This document shows positions 33,262-42,061 of a DNA stretch of 64,000 nt, one piece after another (position 1 is the stretch's first letter; each line of letters begins with the position of its first letter). The stretch comes from Streptomyces sp. MA5143a (lineage in GTDB: Bacteria > Actinomycetota > Actinomycetes > Streptomycetales > Streptomycetaceae): assembly GCF_900290235.1 (NCBI RefSeq), contig NZ_OLMK01000088.1, positions 80,368 through 144,367 on the forward strand. Direction: 5' to 3'. The translations under genes and the position numbers were made by a program. The notes under the pieces are model-generated. The model was given only the letters and a program-made list of their open reading frames with translations, was not told the DNA's origin and ran no database searches.

Positions 33262-33366
33262 CTAGTGCTGTGACCGGGCAGGTTTGCCGGGAAGCTCGCG
33301 GCGTCACGCCGCGAGGTGCCGCGCCGGGCGTCGCGAGCCGGTGAACCTTTCCGGTCACAGCACTAG
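33262..33366. mobile_element. 105-bp MITE-like inverted repeat
   Basis: CTAGTGCTGTGACCGG (33262-33277) is perfectly repeated inverted at 33351-33366. The pairing continues imperfectly inward for a total of about 38 bases per arm, with a CGCGGCG-TCA-CGCCGCG hairpin near the middle. It has no coding capacity. It sits 32 bases upstream of the VapB-like gene. Either a miniature transposable element or a widespread structured intergenic element. Confidence 0.7.
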
Positions 33367-33398
33367 AGTCCGGGCAGCACGCGTCGAAGGGGAGAGCC

Positions 33399-33599
33399 AT
33401 GGCCAAGGTCAACGTCAGTCTGGATGCCGAACTGGTGGTGGAGGTGATGGTCCTGGCCGGGGTGGGATCGCCCCAGGACGCCGTGGAGCTGGTCGTGCGG
33501 GACTACATCGCCCGCGGTCATCGTACGGAGGCGCGGGTCGAGCGGACCGACCAGAACCTGCGCGAGGTCGAGGTGCGACCGCAGGACCCGCAGGGCTGA
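33399..33599 (+). CDS. VapB-like (DUF2191) antitoxin-type protein, orphan
   Basis: The protein is 66 residues. MAKVNVSLDAELVVEVMVLA is a ribbon-helix-helix opening and QDAVELVVRDYIARGHR its second helix, as in VapB/DUF2191 proteins. RHH proteins bind DNA as dimers. No VapC (PIN-domain) toxin gene lies downstream, so it is either an orphan antitoxin or a stand-alone regulator. The ribosome binding site GGGGAG is 7 bases before ATG. Confidence 0.7.
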   Translation: MAKVNVSLDAELVVEVMVLAGVGSPQDAVELVVRDYIARGHRTEARVERTDQNLREVEVRPQDPQG

Positions 33600-33661
33600 T
33601 CACGTCCGGAGTCGCCGCCCCGGTCGGTTGGTGGTCGACGTAGGGGCGTGAGGAAGACGTG

Positions 33662-33688
33662 GGGCCCCGCACCTGGTGTGCGGGGCCC
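33662..33688. terminator. Bidirectional hairpin
   Basis: GGGCCCCGCAC (33662-33672) pairs perfectly with GTGCGGGGCCC (33678-33688) around CTGGT. It lies between the convergent VapB-like and delta-60 genes. Confidence 0.8.
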
Positions 33689-33702
33689 TCCGGGTGGGCG
33701 GG

Positions 33703-35751
33703 TCAGGGGCAGCTGAGGCGGATGTCGCCCGGGTCCGTGGTGCAGGTGTCCGTGTTGGGGCCGCCGTTGGCGGTGTCGTTGCCGGTGACGTTGTCGACGG
33801 TGTTGAGGTTGTCGGTGCCGTAGTTGCCGATCAGGTTGTCGTTGCCCGGGCCCCCGTTGAGGGTGTCGTTGCCGAGGCCGCCGTCGAGGCGGTCGTTGCC
33901 GTAGCCGCCGTGGACGGTGTCGTTGCCCGAGCTCGCGTTGACGGTGTCGTCGCCGCCGAGGGCGCAGATCACGTCGTTGCCCGAGGTGCCGGTGATGCTG
34001 TCGTTGCCGCTGGTGCCTACGCGGGTGCAGCCGCGGGCGTTGTTGACGGTGGTGGTCGCGGTCGCGGTGTTGTTGCCGGACGCGGGGTCGCTCTGGGTGG
34101 CGGTGACCGTGGCGTGGTCGGTGAGGGTGCCGGTGGCGCGGGGTTCGGCGGCGACCGTCACGGTGACGCCGGCGCCCGGGGCGAGGGTGCCGAGGGAACA
34201 GGTCGCGCCGCCCGCGGTGGTGGTGCAGGTGCCCTGGCCGGTGGTCGCCGAGACGACCGAGACGGCGACGCCGCCGAGCATGTCGGACAGGGACACGTTG
34301 GTGGCGGAGGTCGTGGTGCTGGTGTTGGTCACCCGCACGCTGTAGGTGGCCCGGTCACCGATGCTGACCGTGGCCGGGCCGGACTTGGTGACCGACAGGT
34401 CCACGCCGGTGGGTGGCGGGGCGCTGCCGCCCCCTTCGAAGCGGGCCAGGGCGAAGTCCCTGTCCGGGCCGCCCGAGCCGGCGGCGACGATCTTCCCGTC
34501 CGGCTGGAGGGCGAGGCCCTGGGCGGCGTCGGCGCCGCCGAAGTCCGCGGTCGCCACTCCCCCGGTGCCGAAGCCGCTGTCCTGGCTGCCGTCGGGGTTG
34601 TAGCGCAGGACGGCGAAGTCGCCGCCGGGCCCGTTGCCGCCGGCGACGACGATGCGGCCGTCGCCCGGCTGGAGCGCCAGACCGGAGGCTCCGCCGCCGC
34701 CGGAGGTGAGCACCCTGCCGTCGCCGTCGAAGCCCGTGTCCAGGGCGCCGCCCGGTTGGTAGCGGGCCAGGGCGAACCTGCCGCCGCTCCCGCCGGCGGC
34801 GACGATCTTCCCGTCGGGCTGGACCGCGAGCCCGTGGACGGACTCGTAGTCGCCGAAGTCGGTGCGTTCGATGCCGTCGCCGCTGAAGGTGGGGTCCAGG
34901 GTCCCGCTCGCGGTGTAGCGCAGGACGACGAAGTCGAAGCGGGTCACTCCCACCTGACCGCCGACGAGGATCTTGCCGTCGGGCTGGAGCGCCAGGGCGC
35001 TGGCGTCGCCGCCCTCGTCGAGGCTGGGTGCCGGGTCGGTGGTCACGGAGCCGTCGCCGCCGCCGAAGGCCGTGTCCGGGGAGCCGTCGGCGTTGTAGCG
35101 GGCCAGCGCGACCCGGCCGCCGCTGGTACCGGCGACGACGATGCGGCCGTCGGGTTGCACGGCCACGTCACGGGCCTCGTCCGGGCCGCCGAAGTCGGTG
35201 AAGACCCTGCCGTCGCCGTCGCCGAAGGACGCGTCGAGGGTGCCGTCGGGGTTGTAGCGGGCGACCGTGAACCAGCAGCAGTTCTCCCATCCCCGCCAGC
35301 TGCTGCCCACCACGACGATCCTGCCGTCGGGTTGCAGCGCGACGGCCTGTGCCTCGCTCCACTGGAGGTCCGGTTCCATGTTGTTGATCGGGGTGGTCAC
35401 GAGGCCGTCGTCGCTGAAGGTGGGGTCCAGGGTGCCGTCGGCGTTGTGGCGGGTCAGCGCGAAGCGGCCCTCGGTCAGCGAGTAGTCGGCGGACGAGCCG
35501 ACGGAGACGATCTTCCCGTCGGCCTGTACGGCCACGTCGTGGGCGCGGTCGTCGTCGGCGAAGCCGGTGAGTACCTTGCCGTCGCCGCTGAAGGCGGGAT
35601 CCAGGTCGCCGGGCGCCGCGGCCGCGGTGCCGGGGAGGGCCAGGAGGAGCGCCAGGACGGTCGCGGTGACGGCCCCGGCTCTCACCGACGGGGACCGGCG
35701 CCGGCGTTCGCCGTGTCGCCGCCCCGTCGGACGCAGGTGAGGTGTCAGCAT
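33703..35751 (-). CDS. Secreted delta-60 repeat, DUF11 and RTX calcium-binding protein
   Basis: The protein is 682 residues with a signal peptide (SVRAGAVTATVLALLLALPG, AAAA). Residues about 47-430 are eight or so delta-60 repeats of roughly 50 residues, each containing (V/L)QPDGKI(V/L)xxG and DPTFSGDG-type turns, probably a beta-propeller. A DUF11 immunoglobulin-like domain follows (about 440-555: VDLSVTKSGPATVSIGDRAT). The C-terminal 100 residues are GND-rich RTX nonapeptides (GGxGNDxLxG) that bind calcium. This combination suggests a large exported surface or adhesion protein. No RTX-type export genes lie nearby; the signal peptide implies Sec export. Confidence 0.9.
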   Translation of the reverse strand: MLTPHLRPTGRRHGERRRRSPSVRAGAVTATVLALLLALPGTAAAAPGDLDPAFSGDGKVLTGFADDDRAHDVAVQADGKIVSVGSSADYSLTEGRFALTRHNADGTLDPTFSDDGLVTTPINNMEPDLQWSEAQAVALQPDGRIVVVGSSWRGWENCCWFTVARYNPDGTLDASFGDGDGRVFTDFGGPDEARDVAVQPDGRIVVAGTSGGRVALARYNADGSPDTAFGGGDGSVTTDPAPSLDEGGDASALALQPDGKILVGGQVGVTRFDFVVLRYTASGTLDPTFSGDGIERTDFGDYESVHGLAVQPDGKIVAAGGSGGRFALARYQPGGALDTGFDGDGRVLTSGGGGASGLALQPGDGRIVVAGGNGPGGDFAVLRYNPDGSQDSGFGTGGVATADFGGADAAQGLALQPDGKIVAAGSGGPDRDFALARFEGGGSAPPPTGVDLSVTKSGPATVSIGDRATYSVRVTNTSTTTSATNVSLSDMLGGVAVSVVSATTGQGTCTTTAGGATCSLGTLAPGAGVTVTVAAEPRATGTLTDHATVTATQSDPASGNNTATATTTVNNARGCTRVGTSGNDSITGTSGNDVICALGGDDTVNASSGNDTVHGGYGNDRLDGGLGNDTLNGGPGNDNLIGNYGTDNLNTVDNVTGNDTANGGPNTDTCTTDPGDIRLSCP

Positions 35752-36000
35752 GTGCGAAAGCCTTCCGCCGGTCGCACACAGTGACGACCGCCAGGGGAGG
35801 GGTTGCGCTCACCGGGCGCAGGAATCCATCCCCGCGGGTGAGGACGGGGCGGAAGAGCCCGGCTGAACCGCGGACGCCACGGTCGGTGTCGCGTACCAGG
35901 CGGGGCCGGTGTCGTTCTCCGTGGCCGCGAGCCCACCTCTTGCGCCCGCCCCGTCCCCGCCACCCAGTCGGATCGCGCATGGATCGCACAGGGGTGGGGC

Positions 36001-36792
36001 TCAGCGGGAGGCGCGCTGGGCCTCGATCACCCGGTGGACGGCCGGGTTGTCGCCGGCGCGTCGGTGGGAGCGGGCCGCGACGTCAGGGAACTGGACGGCG
36101 AGGGCGCAGCGCAGCCGCAGTTCGAGAGGGGCGACGTTCAGTTCGGCCCGGTTGTCCTCCACGGCGCGCAGGACGCCCTCGGCGACGTCGTCCGGGGAGA
36201 CGGTGCGTACGCCGCTGGGCACCTCGGCGCCGGTGGCGGCGAACATGCCCGCGTCGCGGACGAAGCCGGGCTGGACGAGGGAGACGCCGACGCCGGTGTC
36301 GTGGAGGTCGATGCGCAGGCTGTGCGCGAAGCCGCGCAGACCGAACTTGGAGGCGGTGTAGAGGGACGAGTAGGGGGTGGCGGCCTTGCCGGACATGGAG
36401 CCGACGAAGGCGAGGTGGCCGCGACGCCGCGCGACCATGCCGGGGGCGAGGAGCCGGGACAGCAGGACGGGGGCGGTGAGGTTGACGGCGAGGGCGCGCT
36501 CGATCTGGTCCGGTGTGTAGTCGAGGAGGTCTCCGCTCGCCGGGAGGGCGGCGTTGGCGACGAGGACGTCGATGTCCGGGCAGCGGTCGGCGAGCCGGGT
36601 GATGTCGTCGGGGTCCGAGAGGTCCGCGACGACGGCGCGGGCGCCGACCTCCGCCGCGAGGGTCTCCAGCGGACCGGGCTGACGTCCGGTCACCACCAGC
36701 GTGGCGTTCGACCGGGCGAGCCGGTGCGCGAGGGCGCGGCCGATGCCTCCCGTCGCGCCGGTGAGCAGAACTGTCGCTCCAGCGATGTGCAT
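36001..36792 (-). CDS. Short-chain dehydrogenase/reductase
   Basis: The protein is 263 residues. TGATGGIGRALA is the NAD(P)-binding motif, NAALPAS replaces the usual NNAG, and the catalytic Tyr and Lys are in YSSLYTASKFGLRGFA. The Ser is in FVGSMSG. The substrate is unknown. It is divergent from the aldo-keto reductase gene, and the 139-base gap between them carries the GGCAA/TTGCC dyads found across the downstream cluster, so both genes probably belong to the same regulon. Confidence 0.9.
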   Translation of the reverse strand: MHIAGATVLLTGATGGIGRALAHRLARSNATLVVTGRQPGPLETLAAEVGARAVVADLSDPDDITRLADRCPDIDVLVANAALPASGDLLDYTPDQIERALAVNLTAPVLLSRLLAPGMVARRRGHLAFVGSMSGKAATPYSSLYTASKFGLRGFAHSLRIDLHDTGVGVSLVQPGFVRDAGMFAATGAEVPSGVRTVSPDDVAEGVLRAVEDNRAELNVAPLELRLRCALAVQFPDVAARSHRRAGDNPAVHRVIEAQRASR

Positions 36793-36814
36793 CGACGCCG
36801 CCTCCTGTCCGGGG

Positions 36815-36896
36815 GTTGCCCATCAGGGCACTGCTTGGCAATAAGTTGACTGCACTTATTGAGCATTGGCAAGTAGATTGCCAGACTGGTGGCAAC
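36815..36896. promoter_or_regulatory. GGCAA/TTGCC dyad array, site 1
   Basis: Half-sites are GTTGCC (36815-36820), GGCAATAAGTTGAC (36837-36850, 12 of 14 matches to the site at 45169), the perfect dyad TGGCAAGTAGATTGCCA (36867-36883) and GGCAAC (36891-36896). They fill the gap between the SDR and the aldo-keto reductase. Probably binding sites of the XRE-type regulator encoded at 45381 (inference). Confidence 0.65.
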
Positions 36897-36931
36897 GATT
36901 TTCCAAGACGGCGGCTCACAAGGTGGTTCTC

Positions 36932-37924
36932 ATGGAACAGCGGGAGATGCGCAGGATCGGTCGCGACGTCTCGGTGGTGGGACTCGGCACCTGGCAACTG
37001 GGCGCCGACTGGGGCGAGGTGGCCGAGGACGAGGCCCTCGCCGTGCTCGACGCCGCCGTGGACTCGGGGGTGACGTTCCTCGACACGGCGGACGTCTACG
37101 GGGACGGGCGCAGCGAACGGCTCATCGGCTCCTTCCTCGGGCAGCTCGGGCCCGACCGCGCCGCCGGCCTCCTCGTGGCGACGAAGATGGGGCGGCGCGC
37201 CCGGCAGGACCCGGCCGAGTTCACCCTGGACAACTTCCGCGCCTGGACGGACCGTTCACGGGACAACCTGGGCGTGGAGACCCTCGACCTGGTCCAGCTG
37301 CACTGCCCGCCCACGCCCGTCTTCTTCTCGGGGGCGGTGTACGACGCTCTGGACACCCTCGTCGAGGAGGGACGCGTGGCGGCGTACGGGGTGAGCGTGG
37401 AGACGTGCGAGGAGGCGCTCGCCGCGATCGCCCGGCCGCATGTGGCCAGTGTGCAGATCATCCTCAACGCCTTCCGGCGCAGGCCGCTGGAGCGGGTGCT
37501 CCCGGCGGCCCGGGAGGCCGGTGTGGGGATCATCGCCCGTGTCCCGCTCGCCTCCGGGCTGCTGTCGGGCCGGTACCGCCGGGACACGGTGTTCGGCGCC
37601 GAAGACCACCGCACGTACAACCGCCGTGGGGAGTCGTTCGACGTGGGTGAGACGTTCTCCGGCGTCGACTACGAGCTGGGGGTCGAGGCGGCCGCCGAGT
37701 TCGCGGCGCTCGTGCCCGAGGGGGCGACACCGGCGCAGGCCGCGCTGCGCTGGGTGGTGCAGCAACCGGGGGTGACCTCGGTGATCCCCGGTGCGCGCAC
37801 GCCGGAGCAGGCCCGCGCCAACTCCGAGGCGGCGCGGCTGCCCGCCCTGCCGGAGGTGACCCTGAAGGCGGTCGAGGAGCTCTACGACCGCCGGATCAGG
37901 GGCCTGGTGCACGACCGCTGGTGA
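36932..37924 (+). CDS. Aldo/keto reductase
   Basis: The protein is 330 residues from ATG 36932 with AAGGTGG before it; the frame is open further upstream into the dyad array, which is excluded. FLDTADVYGDGRSERLIG carries catalytic Asp and Tyr, VATKMG the Lys and LVQLHCPP the His of the tetrad. The C-terminal VIPGARTPEQARANSEA is the NADPH phosphate-binding segment. It reduces an unknown carbonyl. Upstream dyads tie it to the NRPS-PKS regulon by sequence only. Confidence 0.92.
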   Translation: MEQREMRRIGRDVSVVGLGTWQLGADWGEVAEDEALAVLDAAVDSGVTFLDTADVYGDGRSERLIGSFLGQLGPDRAAGLLVATKMGRRARQDPAEFTLDNFRAWTDRSRDNLGVETLDLVQLHCPPTPVFFSGAVYDALDTLVEEGRVAAYGVSVETCEEALAAIARPHVASVQIILNAFRRRPLERVLPAAREAGVGIIARVPLASGLLSGRYRRDTVFGAEDHRTYNRRGESFDVGETFSGVDYELGVEAAAEFAALVPEGATPAQAALRWVVQQPGVTSVIPGARTPEQARANSEAARLPALPEVTLKAVEELYDRRIRGLVHDRW

Positions 37925-37962
37925 CAGCCGGGGCCTGGCGGGGAGGCCCAGGCTCATGCGCA

Positions 37963-37990
37963 TGGCCCACGGGGAGCCCCCCGTGGGCCA
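37963..37990. terminator. Bidirectional hairpin
   Basis: TGGCCCACGGGG (37963-37974) pairs perfectly with CCCCGTGGGCCA (37979-37990) around a 4-base loop. It lies between the convergent aldo-keto reductase and alditol-oxidase-like genes. Confidence 0.85.
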
Positions 37991-38010
37991 CTGTCGTGAG
38001 CGGTGGGACG

Positions 38011-39264
38011 TCAGACCGTGTCGAGGAGTGCGTCCGTGAAGTCGTTGCGGAACGTGCCGGACGGGTCGTACTTGCGGGCCAACTGGGCGAACACGCCGAT
38101 CTGTTCGTAGAGCGCGGCGATCTCCCTCGGGGCGAGGGCGGTCAGCTTGCCCCAGTGCGGTCGGGCGCCGAGCGGCATCAGGGCGTCCTCGACGTCGGCG
38201 ATGAGAGGCTGGACGCGGGCGAGGTCCTTGACCCAGGTGAAGTGGAAGGTGACGGAGTCCCTCCCGTGGGCGGGGCTCAGCCAGAGGTCGTCGGCGCGGA
38301 CCGTGCGCACCTCCGCGATGTGCAGGGCGGGAGCGAGGCGCTGTCCGAGGGCCCGCAGAGCGGCGATCGCGGCGGGGGCCGCGGCGCGCGGCAGGTAGTA
38401 CTCGGACTGGAGCTCCTCCCCGGCGCCCGGGGTCAGCTCGGGCCGGAAGTGCGGGAGCCGTTCGCACCACGGCCCCGGCACGTCGAGTTGCTCGGTGCTG
38501 AACTCCGGGGGCATACCGGGTACCGGGTTCATCGGCCGGTCGGCGGGGCGGCCGCCGCTCCAGCCGCTGTCGGGCCGGTCCAGCCTGCGCTTCAGCCAGA
38601 CCTGGGCCTCCTCCCCACCCCAGTCGGTGAAGACGCTGACGCTGTGGGCCGCGCCGGACACCGCGTCGAAGTGGGCGGCCACCTCGTCGAGCGGGACGGC
38701 GACGCGGACGCGCTGTGCCATCGCGTAGCTCGGCTCGATGTCGAGGGTGAGCCGGGTGACGATGCCGAGGGCGCCGAGCGCCACCACGGCGCCCGGGAAG
38801 AGGTCCGGGTCCGCGTCCCGGCTCAGCTCGACCAGATCGCCTTCGGGGCCGACCAGTTGCAGCGCGCGGACCGACGCGGCGAGGCAGCGCTGGGTGTCGC
38901 CGGAGCCATGGGTGCCGGTGGCGACGCTGCCGGCGACGGAGATGTGCGGCAGCGACGCCAGGTTGGCGAGGGCGAGACCGGCACGCTCCAGGACGGAGAT
39001 GACGTCCGCGTAGCGCAGGCCCGCGGAGACGGTGACGGTCGAGGCGTCCGGGTCGAGGTCGACGGTGGGCGGCAGGGCGTCCAGGCGGACCAGATCGCCT
39101 CTGGTGTCGGCGACGGCGCTGAAGGAGTGGCCGCTGCCGACGGCCCGTATGCGGGCGCTGTCCGCCACGGTGCGGCGCAGTTCGTCCACGCTGCGCGGGC
39201 GGTGCCAGCGCGCGGCGCCGAAGGTGAGGTTCCCGGCCCAGTTGGTGGCCGTGTCGAGCGTCAT
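38011..39264 (-). CDS. Alditol-oxidase-like FAD enzyme (AldO type)
   Basis: The protein is 417 residues, almost the length of Streptomyces coelicolor AldO. The VAO-type FAD domain includes RAVGSGHSFSAVADT, in which His-46 is the expected site of covalent FAD attachment, and SVAGSVATGTHGSGD. The C terminus has FHFTWVKDL and RPHWGKL, then RKYDPSGTFRNDF. AldO oxidises terminal hydroxyls of polyols such as xylitol and sorbitol with O2, giving H2O2. The start ATG 39264 is preceded by other open sequence that is antisense noise. It lies 119 bases downstream of the glycosyltransferase and may share its transcript. Confidence 0.9.
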   Translation of the reverse strand: MTLDTATNWAGNLTFGAARWHRPRSVDELRRTVADSARIRAVGSGHSFSAVADTRGDLVRLDALPPTVDLDPDASTVTVSAGLRYADVISVLERAGLALANLASLPHISVAGSVATGTHGSGDTQRCLAASVRALQLVGPEGDLVELSRDADPDLFPGAVVALGALGIVTRLTLDIEPSYAMAQRVRVAVPLDEVAAHFDAVSGAAHSVSVFTDWGGEEAQVWLKRRLDRPDSGWSGGRPADRPMNPVPGMPPEFSTEQLDVPGPWCERLPHFRPELTPGAGEELQSEYYLPRAAAPAAIAALRALGQRLAPALHIAEVRTVRADDLWLSPAHGRDSVTFHFTWVKDLARVQPLIADVEDALMPLGARPHWGKLTALAPREIAALYEQIGVFAQLARKYDPSGTFRNDFTDALLDTV

Positions 39265-39383
39265 GAGTACTCCGATCAGCAGTCGTCGTGGCACCCGCGC
39301 CGCGCGGATCGGCGCTCGGCCGGCGCGCGGCCGGTGGGGCATCGCGCCGGGGCGGGCTCCGCCCCGGTCTGGTTTCGTCTCGG

Positions 39384-40577
39384 CTACGCGGCCGGGCCCT
39401 GGTCGATCTGGGAGGACACCTTGACGGCGACGCGGTCGGCCTCGCGCAGGACGGCGTCCCGGTAGCGGGGGCTCAGCCGCGCCACCGGGGGAAGGACGTG
39501 GCACTCGTCGGCGTCGCCGTCCGGGTGGGGCAGCGCGAAGCCGGCGAGCGGCAGCACGGTCAGCTCGGCGTGGGTGTCGAACAGGGCGGCGACGTCCGGT
39601 GCGGCGGTCCGCGTGGCGGGGTCGACCGCCGCGCCGACGACCACGAGGCTCCTGCCGTTCGCCGTGCCGCGCACGGTTCCCAGAACGTGGCGCGGGCCGA
39701 ACCCCGCTGCCGCGGCCTTCAGTTCGCGTCGTACGTCGGGCAGGACGCGGGCGGTCTCCCGCCAGCCGAAGGAGAGGGCGAGTTCGAGCTCCAGGCGGGG
39801 CCACTTGGCCAGGTAGTAACGGTTGTTGCGCTGTGCGGTGCGGCCGTTGTCCTGGACGCTGCGCAGATGCGGCAGATGCAGCCCGTACACCTCCTCGCCG
39901 AGGACGATCGGGGTGCCGGTCAGGGCCACCCGCAGGGCCCACTCCTGGTCCTCGGGTCCCCAGCCCTGGAAGCCCTCGTCGTAGGTGAGGTCGTGGCGCC
40001 GGATGGTCGCGGTGGGGGCGGCGACGAGTCCGCCGCGAGCGTAGACCCAGGGGAAACGGTGGAAGGCGGTGGTGTTGTCGGCGTTCCAGCGGTCGTCCAT
40101 CACGACGTGGTCCCGTGCCTCCAGCTCGGCGAGGACCTCCCGGTAGTGACCGAAGGGGGCGAGTTCGACGTGCTCGACGTCCGTCTCGACCACGTCGTCG
40201 TAACCGATCATCTGCCCGACGACGCACACGTCCTGGCCGTGCGCGTAGTGCCGTTCGTACAGGTTGTCGAGGAAGCGGGTGGGCAGCACCATGTCGGCGT
40301 CCAGGATGAGCGTGACCTGGCCGCGGGCCTGGCGCATCGCCAGGTTCCTCGCCTTGCAGAGGTTCCAGTCGTCCGCCGAGAGGGTCGAGACGATGGTGAG
40401 CCGGTCGGTGAACTCCTGGCATACGGAGACGAATTCGGGTGAGTACTCCATCGCGCCGATGAGGACCTCGAAGTCGCGGTGGTCCATCGTCTGTTCGGCC
40501 AGCGCCGACAGGACGAGGCGGATGTTGTCCAGCCGCTGCTTGTAAGGGATCACGACACTGAACTTCAAGTCATCCAT
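39384..40577 (-). CDS. Family 2 glycosyltransferase
   Basis: The protein is 397 residues from ATG 40577 (MDDLKFSVVIPYKQRLDNIR). The GT2 fold has the nucleotide-sugar motif TLILDADMVLP (DxD) and, near residue 210, YDEGFQGWGPEDQEWALRV, typical of chondroitin-synthase-like galactosyl or GalNAc transferases. The C-terminal 120 residues are of unknown fold. It should transfer a sugar onto an unknown acceptor. It is divergent from an MFS gene, with the dyad at 40597-40614 between them. Confidence 0.88.
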   Translation of the reverse strand: MDDLKFSVVIPYKQRLDNIRLVLSALAEQTMDHRDFEVLIGAMEYSPEFVSVCQEFTDRLTIVSTLSADDWNLCKARNLAMRQARGQVTLILDADMVLPTRFLDNLYERHYAHGQDVCVVGQMIGYDDVVETDVEHVELAPFGHYREVLAELEARDHVVMDDRWNADNTTAFHRFPWVYARGGLVAAPTATIRRHDLTYDEGFQGWGPEDQEWALRVALTGTPIVLGEEVYGLHLPHLRSVQDNGRTAQRNNRYYLAKWPRLELELALSFGWRETARVLPDVRRELKAAAAGFGPRHVLGTVRGTANGRSLVVVGAAVDPATRTAAPDVAALFDTHAELTVLPLAGFALPHPDGDADECHVLPPVARLSPRYRDAVLREADRVAVKVSSQIDQGPAA

Positions 40578-40596
40578 ACCAAGAGTGTGACCCAAT

Positions 40597-40614
40597 GTTG
40601 CCTAACTTGGCAAC
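40597..40614. promoter_or_regulatory. GGCAA/TTGCC dyad, site 2
   Basis: GTTGCC-TAACTT-GGCAAC (40597-40614) is a perfect dyad with a 6-base spacer, followed five bases later by TGCC. It lies in the 92-base gap between the glycosyltransferase and the MFS transporter. The order TTGCC, TGGCAA, TGCC is shared with sites 3 and 4. Confidence 0.75.
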
Positions 40615-40669
40615 ACTGTGCCTGAATAGTCAGCAAGCTTTTCGGAGTCGCTCGACGAGGTGGAAGTCA

Positions 40670-41947
40670 ATGGCAGAGACAGAGAACGGCACGGTCGAGG
40701 AGACCGAGGAGAACACGGGGAAGGCAGAGCCGGGCGGGGCGGTGCCCGACGCGCCCGGCGTGCGCCGGCTGCGGTGGGCGTCGATGGCGCCGTTCTTCCT
40801 GACGGGGTTCGTCTTCGCGAGCTACTTCGTGCAGATCCCCCTGTGGAAGACGGAATTCGGGCTGTCGGAGGGCGCCCTGGGACTGCTGCTGATCGTGCCC
40901 ATCCTCACCGGGCTGGTGGCCATGCAGGCGACGGGCTCACTGGTCGCCCGGTTCGGCAGCGCGCCCGTCGTACGGGTGGCGGCCCTCGCGCTGCCGCTCT
41001 CGCTCGTCGCGTTCGTCCCGCCGTCCTCGGCGCACTCAGTCTTCGGGTTCGTCGTCGTGCTGGCCGTGTTCGGTGCGGCCGACGGTCTGATCGACGTCTC
41101 CATGAACGCGCACGCCATCGCCGTGGAGAAGGAGACCGGACGGCACATCATGAACAGCTGCCACGCGGCCTGGAGCATCGGCTCGGCCGTGGGCTCCCTG
41201 CTCGGCGGCGCCGCCATCAAGGCCGGCCTCACTCTCACCGCCCACTACGCCGCCGTCGGGGCGGCCATGGTCGCGCTGGCCCTCGTGGCGGGCAGGCATC
41301 TGCTCCCGGCCCGGACCGACCGCGTCGGAAAGACCGCCATGAACGAGGCCAAGGAGCGCGGCACCGGTACGGCGACCGGCGCCGGTGTGCTGTCGGGGTG
41401 GTCGACCCGGCTGCTGCTCCTCGGGCTGACCGGCACGGTCGTCCTGGTGTGCAGCGGGGTCGTCGGCAACTGGGGAGGCGTCTACCTCCACGAGAAGCTC
41501 GGCGCCACCCTCGCCACGGCCTCCCTCGCCTACATCGCGTACAGCGCCTGCGAGGCGGGCGGACGGCTCGTCGGCGACCGCCTGCACGCACGGTTGGGGG
41601 CACGAGCCCTGGTCAACCGGGGTGGCGCCATCGCCGTCGTCGGCCTCACGGTCGTCGTGCTCGCGCCCGGCCCCGTGACCGCCGTCGTGGGTTTCGCGCT
41701 GTTCGGTCTCGGGCTCTCCGTGCTCGTACCGGTCATCTTCAGCTCCGTCGGCCACGGGGGCGACGACCTGGACGCCGGGAGCGCGGCGCACGCCCTGGCG
41801 AAGGTCAACACCATGACGTACAGCGGCCTGTTGATCGGCCCGGTCCTCGTCGGCTGGTTCGCGGGCGCCTTCGGGCTGCGCACGACCCTCGCCGGGCTGC
41901 TCGTCCTGCTGGTCGTGACGCTGGCGGCGGGGCTGCGGAAAGTGTGA
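40670..41947 (+). CDS. MFS transporter
   Basis: The protein is 425 residues from ATG 40670. After a 38-residue acidic N terminus there are 12 membrane segments. It resembles YbjJ/FucP-like MFS proteins: FFLTGFVFASYFVQIPLWKT, then ADGLIDVSMNAHAIAVEKET and MNSCHAAWSIGSAVGSLLGG. Substrate unknown. Placement behind a site-2 dyad suggests export of the cluster product or of a sugar (inference). Confidence 0.9.
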   Translation: MAETENGTVEETEENTGKAEPGGAVPDAPGVRRLRWASMAPFFLTGFVFASYFVQIPLWKTEFGLSEGALGLLLIVPILTGLVAMQATGSLVARFGSAPVVRVAALALPLSLVAFVPPSSAHSVFGFVVVLAVFGAADGLIDVSMNAHAIAVEKETGRHIMNSCHAAWSIGSAVGSLLGGAAIKAGLTLTAHYAAVGAAMVALALVAGRHLLPARTDRVGKTAMNEAKERGTGTATGAGVLSGWSTRLLLLGLTGTVVLVCSGVVGNWGGVYLHEKLGATLATASLAYIAYSACEAGGRLVGDRLHARLGARALVNRGGAIAVVGLTVVVLAPGPVTAVVGFALFGLGLSVLVPVIFSSVGHGGDDLDAGSAAHALAKVNTMTYSGLLIGPVLVGWFAGAFGLRTTLAGLLVLLVVTLAAGLRKV

Positions 41948-41975
41948 TTCCCACGGCCCGCCAGGAACCCGACAG

Positions 41976-42012
41976 GAAGGGGCGGTACGGCTGTGAGCCG
42001 TACCGCCCCTTC
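41976..42012. terminator. 17-bp bidirectional terminator hairpin
   Basis: A perfect 17-bp stem (41976-41992 with 41996-42012) encloses GTG. It lies between the convergent MFS and deacetylase genes. Confidence 0.9.
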
Positions 42013-42017
42013 GGTGC

Positions 42018-42053
42018 GGGCCACCGGCGGCGGGGTCGCCCCGCCGGTGGCCC
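42018..42053. terminator. Second bidirectional hairpin
   Basis: GGGCCACCGGCGG (42018-42030) pairs with CCGCCGGTGGCCC (42041-42053), with further pairing inside. Together with the neighbouring hairpin it makes a tandem terminator that closes the deacetylase operon. Confidence 0.8.
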
Positions 42054-42061
42054 GTGTCCCG

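Noticed and set aside
33399..33599. A complete VapBC toxin-antitoxin system
   Set aside because: Only the ribbon-helix-helix partner is present; no PIN-domain gene lies on either side.
33703..35751. Repetitive DNA that might be taken for a CRISPR or tandem repeat array
   Set aside because: The periodicity follows protein delta-60 and RTX repeats; there are no short identical repeats with unique spacers.
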